A stretch of 18,989 nucleotides of DNA, taken from the NCBI GenBank assembly GCA_011522945.1, contig WTHY01000037.1:1-18989 (forward strand), given 5' to 3'. Position 1 is the first letter of the stretch, and the number at the start of each line of letters is the position of its first letter. The stretch is from Alphaproteobacteria bacterium (GTDB lineage: Bacteria > Pseudomonadota > Alphaproteobacteria > Puniceispirillales > Puniceispirillaceae). The translations under genes and the position numbers were made by a program. The notes below the pieces were generated by a model. It was not told where the DNA came from. It worked only from the letters and a program-made list of their open reading frames with translations, and ran no database searches. This document shows, piece by piece, positions 7,625-14,727 of this stretch.

Positions 7625-7650
7625 AAAAAAGCCGGCAAATGCCGGCTTTC
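7625..7650 (-). terminator. Rho-independent terminator of the ribosomal protein operon
   Basis: On the minus strand a perfect 9-bp stem, AAAGCCGGC pairing with GCCGGCTTT (7641-7649 with 7628-7636), encloses a 4-nt loop. It runs directly into six T residues. It lies 28 nt after the rplQ stop and before rarA, the right place to end the rpsM-rpsK-rpoA-rplQ transcript. In the plus direction only three T residues follow, so it should act mainly on minus-strand transcription. Confidence 0.92.
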
Positions 7651-7677
7651 ATCACATTACTGAAAATCCTGTCGCAA

Positions 7678-8100
7678 TTATGCGGCGCCAGCTTCCTCAG
7701 CTTCAATCATTGTTGGACCTGAGTCCTGACCGCGGGCATCTTCATCACGATCTACAAATTCAATCACAGCCATTGGCGCTGCATCACCATAACGGAAACC
7801 AGCCTTAAGGACACGTGTATAACCGCCCTGGCGGTCTGCATAACGAGATGCAAGCACATCAAACAGCTTCGTAACCATCGCCTCATCACGGAGCTTTGCA
7901 TAAGCCTGACGACGTGCATGCAAATCACCGCGCTTACCAAGCGTAATCAAACGCTCAACCACTGGGCGTAATTCTTTTGCCTTAGGCAAAGTTGTTACAA
8001 TCTGCTCATGCTTAATCAGGGCCTGAGACATATTGCGGAACAGCATTTGACGATGCTGTGACGTACGGTTCAGTTTCCGTCCTGACATACGATGGCGCAT
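7678..8100 (-). CDS. rplQ: 50S ribosomal protein L17
   Basis: L17 is a large-subunit protein near the exit tunnel face. The 140-residue product has the typical start MRHRMSGRKLNRTSQHRQML, the FRNMSQALIKHEQIVTTLPKAKELRPVVERLITL core, and the RVLKAGFRYGDAAPMAVIEFVDRD end. An acidic, alanine-rich tail of about 25 residues follows, which is common in alphaproteobacteria. The ribosome binding site AAGGAG precedes the ATG. It is the last gene of the alpha-type operon, 66 nt after rpoA, and is followed by a strong terminator. Confidence 0.97.
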   Translation of the reverse strand: MRHRMSGRKLNRTSQHRQMLFRNMSQALIKHEQIVTTLPKAKELRPVVERLITLGKRGDLHARRQAYAKLRDEAMVTKLFDVLASRYADRQGGYTRVLKAGFRYGDAAPMAVIEFVDRDEDARGQDSGPTMIEAEEAGAA

Positions 8101-8115
8101 TTTTCACTCCTTAAG

Positions 8116-8139
8116 AGACCCCGAAACCAATTTGGGTCT
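8116..8139 (-). promoter_or_regulatory. Hairpin in the rpoA-rplQ intercistronic region
   Basis: On the minus strand AGACCC and GGGTCT form a perfect 6-bp stem around a 12-nt loop, a few bases before the rplQ ribosome binding site. No T run follows, so it is not an obvious terminator. It could influence processing or L17 translation. Function is not shown. Confidence 0.35.
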
Positions 8140-8166
8140 TGTATTAGCTCTATTTCAATCAGAAGT

Positions 8167-9183
8167 CTAGAAAGGTTCGTCCAGACGCTTGGCTAAATCC
8201 TCAATATTTTCAGGTGGCCAATTCTCGATATCCATACCGAGTTCAAGATTCATAACCTTCAAAACTTCTTTAATTTCATTTAGAGACTTGCGACCAAAGT
8301 TAGGTGTGCGCAGCATCTCATTTTCGCTCTTCTGAACAAGATCGCCAATATATACGATATTATCGTTTTTCAGGCAATTTGCTGATCGAACAGATAGTTC
8401 AAGCTCATCAACCTTACGCAGCAGATTTCTGTTGAATGGAAGATTGTCTGCTTCTTCTTCAACAATCTCAGCACGAGGCTCTTCAAAATTGATAAATGGC
8501 TGAAGCTGATCCTGAAGGATGCGTGCAGCATATGCCACGGCATCTTCTGGCGTCACTGACCCATCTGTTTCAATTGTAAGAAGTAGACGGTCAAAGTCTG
8601 TAATCTGACCAACACGTTCATTTTCCACGCGATACGCAACCTGACGGATCGGGCTGAAAATAGCATCTACAGGGATAAGGCCAATAGGGGCGTCTTCAGA
8701 CCGATTTGCTGAAGCTGGCACATAGCCTTTACCACTTTCAACGGTCATTTCCATTGATAGAGATGCGCCCTTATCCAGATGGCAAAGCACATGGTCTGGG
8801 TTCATGATTTCAACGCCAGCTGATTCAGAAATCATGCCTGCTGTGACAGCCAACGGACCTTCTGCCTGTAGACGAAGACGCTTCGAGCCTTCTGCTTCCA
8901 AAGACACAGCGATGCCCTTAATATTCAGAATTAGGTCTGTTACATCCTCACGAACGCCTGCAATAGATGAGAATTCGTGCAATACGCCCTGAATTTGAAC
9001 AGCAGTCACAGCTGCCCCTTGCAAGGATGATAATAGAATACGGCGAAGCGCATTTCCTAATGTCGTGCCGAAGCCACGTTCTAATGGCCCGACAGAAATA
9101 ACAGCCTGACTTGGGTTATATTCTGATGGCTTAATTTCAATTTGTTCAGGCTTTTGCAGCTCTTGCCAATTTTTTTCAATCAC
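8167..9183 (-). CDS. rpoA: DNA-directed RNA polymerase subunit alpha
   Basis: The alpha subunit dimerises to start RNA polymerase assembly, and its C-terminal domain contacts UP elements and activators. The 338-residue product has the N-terminal domain at about 1-235 (ERGFGTTLGNALRRILLSSLQG near 36-57), an acidic linker rich in E and D, and the C-terminal domain. The latter carries the DNA-binding block RSANCLKNDNIVYIGDLV followed by LRTPNFGRKSLNEIKEVL. The start is GTG at 9183, with AAAGGAT as ribosome binding site. The N-terminus MIEKNWQEL matches the alphaproteobacterial pattern. Placement between rpsK and rplQ, without rpsD, is normal for alphaproteobacteria. Confidence 0.98.
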   Translation of the reverse strand: MIEKNWQELQKPEQIEIKPSEYNPSQAVISVGPLERGFGTTLGNALRRILLSSLQGAAVTAVQIQGVLHEFSSIAGVREDVTDLILNIKGIAVSLEAEGSKRLRLQAEGPLAVTAGMISESAGVEIMNPDHVLCHLDKGASLSMEMTVESGKGYVPASANRSEDAPIGLIPVDAIFSPIRQVAYRVENERVGQITDFDRLLLTIETDGSVTPEDAVAYAARILQDQLQPFINFEEPRAEIVEEEADNLPFNRNLLRKVDELELSVRSANCLKNDNIVYIGDLVQKSENEMLRTPNFGRKSLNEIKEVLKVMNLELGMDIENWPPENIEDLAKRLDEPF

Positions 9184-9287
9184 GGCCTAATCCTTTTTGT
9201 TCATCCAAAGCGAATCGGCCATCACACAGATAGCCGAAGGCATTGGTTTCTATCCAATCAACGTGCCTAATAATGCCAAAGAGGCAA

Positions 9288-9683
9288 TTAAACCCGGCGA
9301 CGCTTACGCGGGCGACATCCATTATGCGGGATTGGTGTCACATCGCGAATGGAAGTGATTGTAAATCCTACAGACTGTAACGCCCGCAGGGCTGATTCCC
9401 GACCCGAACCTGGACCACGAACTTCAACATCAACAGATTTCACACCATGTTCAGCAGCTTTTTTACCTGCATCTTCAGCAGCCATCTGAGCGGCAAAAGG
9501 TGTAGACTTACGAGAGCCTTTAAACCCTAATGTACCAGCTGATGACCAGGAAATCGTATTGCCCTGAACATCAGAAATGGTGATCATTGTGTTGTTGAAA
9601 GTGGAATTAACATGCGCCACACCAGTAGCGATATTCTTGCGCTCGCGGCGACGGACACGTGCTTGTGAAGGTTGCTTTGCCAT
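9288..9683 (-). CDS. rpsK: 30S ribosomal protein S11
   Basis: S11 sits on the 30S platform next to the E site. The 131-residue product contains GVAHVNSTFNNTMITISD, the FKGSRKSTPFAAQMAAEDA block, VRGPGSGRESALRAL, and the conserved end DVTPIPHNGCRPRKRRRV. An AAGGAC ribosome binding site precedes ATG 9683. It is 12 nt after rpsM. A 104-nt gap separates it from rpoA, the place where gammaproteobacteria have rpsD. Confidence 0.98.
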   Translation of the reverse strand: MAKQPSQARVRRRERKNIATGVAHVNSTFNNTMITISDVQGNTISWSSAGTLGFKGSRKSTPFAAQMAAEDAGKKAAEHGVKSVDVEVRGPGSGRESALRALQSVGFTITSIRDVTPIPHNGCRPRKRRRV

Positions 9684-9695
9684 AATCTACGGTCC

Positions 9696-10064
9696 TTATT
9701 TCTTCTTACCAGCAATGGCCTTTGCAGGGCCTTTGCGTGTGCGTGCGTTAGTGTGTGTACGCTGCCCACGAACTGGCAGATTGCGGCGGTGGCGCAGACC
9801 GCGCAGACAACCAAGATCCAAATAGCGCTTCACATCCATAGATGTTTTCCGGCGAAGATCACCTTCTACCAGAAAATCTTCGTCGATAATATCACGGATC
9901 TTTGACAGCTCATCTTCTGTCAAATCATTCAGGCGACGTTCGGCAGTAATACCTGCCTTGTCACAGATTGTTTTTGCACTCGTGGTTCCAATACCATGAA
10001 TGTATGTTAATGCAATCTCAACCCGTTTCTTGGTTGGAATGTTTACACCAGCTATACGCGCCAC
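9696..10064 (-). CDS. rpsM: 30S ribosomal protein S13
   Basis: S13 lies in the head of the 30S subunit, contacts S19 and the P-site tRNA, and bridges to L5. The 122-residue product starts MARIAGVNIPTKKRVEIALT and contains YIHGIG, a helix-two-turn-helix core, GLRHRRNLPVRGQRTHTNAR and a lysine-rich tail ending KAIAGKKK. The start is GTG at 10064, with a strong GAGGAG ribosome binding site 6 nt upstream. It is the first gene behind the strong promoter located just after adk, so it heads its own transcription unit. An inverted repeat lies at 10085-10104 in its leader. Confidence 0.97.
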   Translation of the reverse strand: MARIAGVNIPTKKRVEIALTYIHGIGTTSAKTICDKAGITAERRLNDLTEDELSKIRDIIDEDFLVEGDLRRKTSMDVKRYLDLGCLRGLRHRRNLPVRGQRTHTNARTRKGPAKAIAGKKK

Positions 10065-10084
10065 TGGCTTCTCCTCTTACACAT

Positions 10085-10104
10085 CAAACCTTAGTTAAGG
10101 TTTG
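10085..10104 (-). promoter_or_regulatory. Inverted repeat in the rpsM leader
   Basis: A perfect 9-bp inverted repeat, CAAACCTTA and TAAGGTTTG separated by 2 nt, would form about 7-8 bp of hairpin with a 4-6 nt loop. It lies about 20 nt before the rpsM GTG and about 7 nt before its GAGGAG site. No T run follows on the minus strand, so a leader structure is more likely than a terminator. Possible roles are translational control or mRNA stability. None is demonstrated. Confidence 0.45.
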
Positions 10105-10151
10105 TTTGACGAAAAATAATAATGGTCACCGATTTTAACGTGTGGCGCCGC

Positions 10152-10179
10152 ATTATATGTATCTGCGGCCTACAGTCAA
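10152..10179 (-). promoter_or_regulatory. Strong sigma70-type promoter for rpsM-rpsK-rpoA-rplQ
   Basis: On the minus strand a -35 TTGACT (10179-10174, five of six consensus positions) is followed after 16 bp by a perfect -10 TATAAT (10157-10152). The -35 begins 2 nt after the adk stop codon. The predicted start of transcription is near 10145, giving a leader of about 80 nt before the rpsM GTG at 10064. This is the best promoter match I found in the window, and its position between adk and rpsM is functionally sensible. Confidence 0.8.
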
Positions 10180-10181
10180 GA

Positions 10182-10751
10182 TCAGCTATCCAATATCTGT
10201 TCAATATGGTGGCTGACAGACGAGATATCTCCCATGCCATCCACCCGGCTTAACAGACCCTTATCTGCATAATATGGCAGAACAGGGGCTGTGTTTTCGT
10301 GATAGACCGAAAGACGCTGGCGCAACACATCAGCATTATCATCGCTGCGTGCCCCACCCGTTTCCTTGGCCCGGTTTTCAATACGGTCAAAGAGGGCTGC
10401 CTCATCTACCGCAATTTCAATTACATGGTCTAGCGTGATGCCACGCTCCGCAAACATCCCATCCAGAGCCTCTGCCTGTGCCACTGTGCGTGGAAACCCA
10501 TCAAGAATGACACCTGCCTTGCAATCATCATGTGACATACGCTCAGAAATCATCCCGATCATAATGTCATCAGACACAAGCTCGCCTGCATCCATAATTG
10601 CCTTAGCCTTAAGACCCAGCTCAGTCTTATTTGCTATCGCACTACGAAGCATGTCACCAGTAGATAACTGCACCATGCCACGATCTGCTACAAGCTTAGT
10701 TGCCTGCGTGCCCTTGCCGGCACCTGGAGGACCGAAAAGAATGATATTCAT
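10182..10751 (-). CDS. adk: Adenylate kinase (short type)
   Basis: Adenylate kinase interconverts ATP plus AMP with two ADP and keeps cellular adenylates in balance. The 189-residue product has the P-loop GPPGAGKGT at 7-15, the AMP-binding STGDMLR at 30-36 and LDGFPRT at 83-89. Its LID is short: only RAKETGGARSDDNADVLRQR separates the core segments near 127-146. The long LID insertion of E. coli Adk, about 25 residues more, is missing, so this is a short-type enzyme. The ATG overlaps the secY TGA by 4 nt (ATGA), so translation is probably coupled to secY. A strong promoter for the next operon begins immediately after the stop. Confidence 0.97.
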   Translation of the reverse strand: MNIILFGPPGAGKGTQATKLVADRGMVQLSTGDMLRSAIANKTELGLKAKAIMDAGELVSDDIMIGMISERMSHDDCKAGVILDGFPRTVAQAEALDGMFAERGITLDHVIEIAVDEAALFDRIENRAKETGGARSDDNADVLRQRLSVYHENTAPVLPYYADKGLLSRVDGMGDISSVSHHIEQILDS

Positions 10752-12082
10752 GACCGGCGACCTTTCAGTCTTTGCTTCTTGATCAGCCCTTCATATTGGT
10801 GAGCAAGAAGATGCGACTGAATCTGATTCACAGTATCAAGAGATACAGTTACGACAATCAACAGAGATGTACCGCCGAAATAAAATGGCACCGCATATTG
10901 GCTAATCAGAATTTCCGGCAGGATACAGACAGCTGCCAGATAGGCTGCACCTATTACTGTTAAACGTGTCAGAATATAATCAAGATAATCGGCAGTTGGC
11001 TTGCCTGGACGAATACCAGCAATATAACCGCCATTACGACGTAAATTCTCAGCTGTATCTTCCGGATTGAATACAATCGCTGTGTAGAAGAAGGCAAAGA
11101 ACACAATCAAGCTCACATAAATTGCAAGATATAATGGCTGACCGCGACCAAGGAGCGCATTTAGAGCCACAAGCCAATCAGCACCACCTGACTGACCACC
11201 AGTTAGGTTAATCAGCGATACTGGCATAAGCAGCAATGATGAAGCAAAAATTGGTGGAACAACCCCTGCGACATTTAGCTTCAAAGGTCGATGCTGTGCT
11301 TCACCGCCAAAGCTGCGTGCACCTTGCTGGCGCTTAGGGTATTGAATAAGGATCTTACGAAGTGACCGCTCGATAAAGACTATGAAGGCAATCACTGCAA
11401 TGGCCATGACAAACAGACCAATAATAATGAAGGCAGACAATGCACCTGTGCGGCCAAACTCCAACGTGCCAACAAGGGCCGTTGGGATTTCAGCAATAAT
11501 GCCGCTGAAGATAATCAGTGAAATACCATTGCCGATACCACGCGATGTGATTTGCTCGCCAAGCCACATCAGGAATAATGTACCACCAACAAGCGTTACA
11601 ACTGTTGTCAGTCTGAAGAATAGACCAGGCTGGTCAACAATGCCGGCAGCCGCTTCAAGCGCCACAGCAATACCGTAACCCTGAACAGTTGCCAAAAGCA
11701 CTGTTAAATAACGGGTATATTGGTTGATTTGCTTACGGCCAGCTTCACCATCTTTTTTCAACTGCTCAAGCGTTGGGACAATTGATGTCATCAGCTGCAT
11801 AATAATCGATGCCGTAATATAGGGCATGATATTCAGAGCAAAAATGGTCATACGACCGAGCGCACCACCTGAGAACATGTCAAACATGCCCAAAATGCCA
11901 GAAGATTGCTGGCCAAAGATATCTGCTAATGCGCCTGGATTGATGCCAGGAAGCGGAATGTAAGTACCAAGGCGATATACAATAAGAGCACCAAGTGTGA
12001 AAAGCAGGCGCTTTTTCAAGTCATCTGCCTTGGCAATTGCGCCAAGACCAATCCCTGTATTCACACGATCTGATGCAGCCAT
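10748..12082 (-). CDS. secY: Preprotein translocase subunit SecY
   Basis: SecY forms the protein-conducting channel of the Sec translocon in the inner membrane, with SecE and SecG, and accepts substrates from SecA or the signal recognition particle. The 444-residue product has ten hydrophobic segments. It starts with a cytoplasmic helix (DDLKKRLLFTLGALIVYRLGTYIPLPGI), contains the plug region after TM1 (SGILGMFDMFSGGALGRMTIFALNIMPYI) and the large cytoplasmic loop with YPKRQQGARSFGG. The C-terminal segment reads NQIQSHLLAHQYEGLIKK. It follows rplO by 24 nt, as in the spc operon, and overlaps adk by 4 nt. Confidence 0.98.
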   Translation of the reverse strand: MAASDRVNTGIGLGAIAKADDLKKRLLFTLGALIVYRLGTYIPLPGINPGALADIFGQQSSGILGMFDMFSGGALGRMTIFALNIMPYITASIIMQLMTSIVPTLEQLKKDGEAGRKQINQYTRYLTVLLATVQGYGIAVALEAAAGIVDQPGLFFRLTTVVTLVGGTLFLMWLGEQITSRGIGNGISLIIFSGIIAEIPTALVGTLEFGRTGALSAFIIIGLFVMAIAVIAFIVFIERSLRKILIQYPKRQQGARSFGGEAQHRPLKLNVAGVVPPIFASSLLLMPVSLINLTGGQSGGADWLVALNALLGRGQPLYLAIYVSLIVFFAFFYTAIVFNPEDTAENLRRNGGYIAGIRPGKPTADYLDYILTRLTVIGAAYLAAVCILPEILISQYAVPFYFGGTSLLIVVTVSLDTVNQIQSHLLAHQYEGLIKKQRLKGRRS

Positions 12083-12106
12083 TGTTTCGCCCCGATCCTT
12101 TGACTA

Positions 12107-12583
12107 TTACTCAGCTGCAGGTGCTGCAGCTGCCATTACCACTGAACCACCAGCAGCTTCGATAGCACTGATAGCTGCCTTTGAGGCGCCTGCGGCATGG
12201 ATTTCAATCTTTGCGCTCAAAGCACCCTTTGCAAGCACACGAACGCCGTCTTTCGCCTTACCGATAACACCGGCAGCCATAAGTGTATCTGCATTTACCG
12301 GCTTAGAGGCATCAAGCTTGCCTGAATCAACAGCTGCCTGAATGCGACCAAGATTCACTTCTGCATAATCCTTACGGAAGATGTTTGTGAAACCGCGCTT
12401 AGGTAACCGGCGGTGGATAGGCATCTGACCACCTTCAAACCCCTTAATAGACACGCCTGAACGCGCCTTTTGGCCTTTATGACCAGAGCCTGATGTCTTG
12501 CCACGACCTGAGCCAATGCCACGACCCACGCGCTTCGAATTGCGTGTAGCCCCGTCATTATCTTTGATCATATTGAGTTTCAT
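12107..12583 (-). CDS. rplO: 50S ribosomal protein L15
   Basis: L15 is an assembly and structural protein of the large subunit, with a long basic N-terminal extension that reaches into 23S rRNA. The 158-residue product starts MKLNMIKDNDGATRNSKRVG and has the glycine- and lysine-rich GRGIGSGRGKTSGSGHKGQKAR, then GFEGGQMPIHRRLPKRGF. It ends in an alanine-rich tail. I chose ATG 12583 because AGGAG lies 7 nt upstream and the sequence then matches the family. The open frame continues to 12625, but that extension has no ribosome binding site and no family similarity. It follows rpmD after 50 nt and precedes secY. Confidence 0.96.
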   Translation of the reverse strand: MKLNMIKDNDGATRNSKRVGRGIGSGRGKTSGSGHKGQKARSGVSIKGFEGGQMPIHRRLPKRGFTNIFRKDYAEVNLGRIQAAVDSGKLDASKPVNADTLMAAGVIGKAKDGVRVLAKGALSAKIEIHAAGASKAAISAIEAAGGSVVMAAAAPAAE

Positions 12584-12633
12584 AATTTCACTCCTAAAGC
12601 ACGTAAGGTCTGTAGAAATCTCCACAAAGTTAC

Positions 12634-12819
12634 TTACGCGTCAATTACCTTTACCAGATGCTTGACCTTAGCAATCATGCCACGCACAGCTGGTGTGTCT
12701 TCCAGCTCTTTCACACGGCCAATCTTATTCAGACCAAGACCAATAAGTGTCTTACGCTGACTGCCTTCACGACCAATTGCACTTTTTACCTGCTGCACTT
12801 TCACAGTTGGATTTGCCAT
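12634..12819 (-). CDS. rpmD: 50S ribosomal protein L30
   Basis: L30 is a small ferredoxin-like-fold protein of the large subunit. All 61 residues fit the family: KVQQVKSAIGREGSQRKTLIGLGLNKIGRVKELEDTPAVRGMIAKVKHLVKVID, with the conserved glycine-rich GLGLNKIG turn. The ATG at 12819 lies 11 nt after rpsE in the standard spc order, rpsE-rpmD-rplO. Confidence 0.96.
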   Translation of the reverse strand: MANPTVKVQQVKSAIGREGSQRKTLIGLGLNKIGRVKELEDTPAVRGMIAKVKHLVKVIDA

Positions 12820-12830
12820 TATTCTCTCCG

Positions 12831-13382
12831 TTAGGATGCGTCAGCTTGACGCTCAGCGCGGCCAAATACTTCAGCAACTTTCTTACCACGCTTTGCAGCC
12901 ACAGAACGTGGTGCCTGAATGTTCTTCAGTGCGTCAAAAGTAGCCTTAATCATATTGTGCGGGTTTGATGTACCGATAGACTTAGCAACAACATCCTGCA
13001 CACCCAATGCTTCAAATACAGCACGCATCGGGCCACCGGCAATAATACCAGTACCTGATGGCGCTGAACGCAGAAGCACATGACCTGCCCCATAAACACC
13101 TTTAATATCGTGGTGTAATGTGCGGCCATCGCGCAGTGCGATTTTCGACATATTGCGTTTTGCATCTTCAGTTGCCTTGCGGATAGCTTCAGGCACCTCT
13201 TTTGCCTTGCCGGTACCAAAACCAGCACGACCACGGCCATCACCAACTACAACCAGAGCAGCAAAACCAAAACGGCGACCACCCTTAACAACTTTTGCGA
13301 CCCGGTTAATACCAACCAGCTTTTCAATCAGTTCTGGCTCTTCACGGCCTACCTGATCACCACGTTCTTCATTGCGTGCCAT
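12831..13382 (-). CDS. rpsE: 30S ribosomal protein S5
   Basis: S5 helps form the mRNA entry channel with S3 and S4 and influences decoding accuracy. The 183-residue product has the N-terminal double-stranded-RNA-binding-like domain (LVGINRVAKVVKGGRRFGFAALVVVGDGRGR...GFGTGKAKEVPEAIRKA at about 23-70). It then has the C-terminal S5 domain with LLRSAPSGTGIIAGGPMRAVFEALGVQDVVAKSIGTSNPHNMIKAT. The C-terminal extension (AAKRGKKVAEVFGRAERQADAS) is slightly longer than in E. coli, which is common in alphaproteobacteria. It is 12 nt downstream of rplR. Confidence 0.97.
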   Translation of the reverse strand: MARNEERGDQVGREEPELIEKLVGINRVAKVVKGGRRFGFAALVVVGDGRGRAGFGTGKAKEVPEAIRKATEDAKRNMSKIALRDGRTLHHDIKGVYGAGHVLLRSAPSGTGIIAGGPMRAVFEALGVQDVVAKSIGTSNPHNMIKATFDALKNIQAPRSVAAKRGKKVAEVFGRAERQADAS

Positions 13383-13394
13383 TTGGTCGCTCCC

Positions 13395-13757
13395 TTAAAA
13401 CTTCAGACCGGCTTCGCGTGCAGCATCTGCAAGCGCTTTAACCCGGCCATGATACATGTAGCCGCCGCGGTCAAAAACCACAGCCTGAACACCTTTTTCA
13501 ATCGCCCGTTCGGCAACAGCCTTACCAATTTCGCTAGCTGCTGCTTTATCAGCACCAGTCTTGCCAGCTGACTTGAAGCCAGCGTCTAAAGACGAGGCTG
13601 AAGCCAGTGTAATGCCAGAGGCATCATCGATAATTTGAGCATAGATATGACGTGATGACCGGTGCACAGACAAGCGTGGCTGGCCAGACGCGTTTTTCTT
13701 TAAACCCGCACGATTGCGCATGCGGCGACGCTCGAACATTTGCTTTGCGCTTAACAT
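13395..13757 (-). CDS. rplR: 50S ribosomal protein L18
   Basis: L18 binds 5S rRNA together with L5 and helps it dock in the central protuberance. The 120-residue product shows RPRLSVHRSSRHIYAQIIDD-type strands (here QPRLSVHRS), the TLASASSLD block, and the conserved end VVFDRGGYMYHGRVKALADAAREAGLKF. The basic N-terminus (MFERRRMRNRAGLKK) contacts RNA. A strong GGAGG site precedes the ATG. It lies 11 nt after rplF. Confidence 0.97.
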   Translation of the reverse strand: MLSAKQMFERRRMRNRAGLKKNASGQPRLSVHRSSRHIYAQIIDDASGITLASASSLDAGFKSAGKTGADKAAASEIGKAVAERAIEKGVQAVVFDRGGYMYHGRVKALADAAREAGLKF

Positions 13758-13768
13758 CGTCTGCCTCC

Positions 13769-14302
13769 TTACTTCTTCTTACCTTCTTTGCGGACGATAT
13801 GTTCGTCAGCATATTTCACGCCTTTACCTTTGAAAGGCTCTGGTGGGCGCTTAGAGCGCACCTCAGCGGCAAACTGGCCAATCAGCTGCTTATCAGCACC
13901 TGTGATTGAAATTTTTGTATTTCCATCAACCGCCACTGTTAAACCAGCAGGCACATCCATCACTACTGGGTGGCTGTAACCTAGGCTTAACTGGAGCTTT
14001 GAGCCTTGCATGGCAGCTCTGTAACCAACGCCGTTAATTTCTAGGTTCTTTGTAAAACCAGCAGACACGCCCTGAACCATATTGTTCACGTTCGAACGTA
14101 CTGTACCCCAGATTGAACGGCCGAACTTATCCTTACCCTTAGGGGCAACAGATACGACATTATCTTCGATGCTTAATTCCACCTGCTTCGGCAAAGCATA
14201 GCTGAGTTCGCCCTTGCTTCCCTTCGCAGTAAGAACACCATCTACCTGACTAACTGATACACCATCAGGAAGCTTGATAGGAGAATTACCAACTCGTGAC
14301 AT
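13769..14302 (-). CDS. rplF: 50S ribosomal protein L6
   Basis: L6 is a two-domain large-subunit protein near the factor-binding site and sarcin-ricin loop. The 177-residue product starts MSRVGNSPIKLPDGVSVS. It contains a first domain to about residue 82, then KNLEINGVGYRAAMQGSKLQLSLGYSHPV in the second, and the conserved end RPPEPFKGKGVKYADEHIVRKEGKKK. The length matches the family. It follows rpsH by 12 nt in the usual spc order. Confidence 0.98.
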   Translation of the reverse strand: MSRVGNSPIKLPDGVSVSQVDGVLTAKGSKGELSYALPKQVELSIEDNVVSVAPKGKDKFGRSIWGTVRSNVNNMVQGVSAGFTKNLEINGVGYRAAMQGSKLQLSLGYSHPVVMDVPAGLTVAVDGNTKISITGADKQLIGQFAAEVRSKRPPEPFKGKGVKYADEHIVRKEGKKK

Positions 14303-14314
14303 CTCAAAAGCTCC

Positions 14315-14713
14315 TTAGAATACCTGGCACAGCACTTCGCCGCCAACATTGGCAACACGTGCTTCATTATCAGACAGAACACCACGTGGTGTCGATAAAA
14401 TGGCAATACCGAGACCATTATAGACACGCTTCAGCTCTTTAATGCCTGAATAGACACGGCGACCTGGTGTCGACACACGGTGAATCTCGGAAATAACAGG
14501 AGCACCTTCGTGATATTTCAGCTCAATTTGCAATTCAGAAATACCAGGACGCACCTCTGATGAGCTGTAGTTACGGATGTAACCTTCACGCTTTAATACT
14601 TCCAATACGTTCGCACGTAGACGAGAGGCAGGTGCAGATACAACTGACTTGCGCGCTGTCTGGCCGTTACGAATACGGGTGAGCATATCGCCCAGAGGAT
14701 CACTCATAGACAT
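14315..14713 (-). CDS. rpsH: 30S ribosomal protein S8
   Basis: S8 is an early-binding protein of the 30S central domain. In E. coli it also represses the spc operon by binding near the rplE start. The 132-residue product starts MSMSDPLGDMLTRIRNGQ and ends with the S8 signature region, GLGIAILSTPRGVLSDNEARVANVGGEVLCQVF. The first ATG (14713) is preferred over the second ATG two codons later, because it matches alphaproteobacterial S8 and has GGGAG upstream. I see no clear S8-binding mimic in the short gap before rplE, so autoregulation cannot be claimed. Confidence 0.97.
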   Translation of the reverse strand: MSMSDPLGDMLTRIRNGQTARKSVVSAPASRLRANVLEVLKREGYIRNYSSSEVRPGISELQIELKYHEGAPVISEIHRVSTPGRRVYSGIKELKRVYNGLGIAILSTPRGVLSDNEARVANVGGEVLCQVF

Positions 14714-14727
14714 AGTCGGTCTCTCCC

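Noticed and set aside
10147..10169. GCCGCA/TGCGGC hairpin after adk, at first sight an adk terminator
   Set aside because: It has an 11-nt loop and no T run, and it coincides with the -10 box and spacer of the much clearer promoter.
12584..12625. N-terminal extension of rplO to 12625
   Set aside because: The extra 14 residues are not part of L15, and a good AGGAG site lies 7 nt before ATG 12583.
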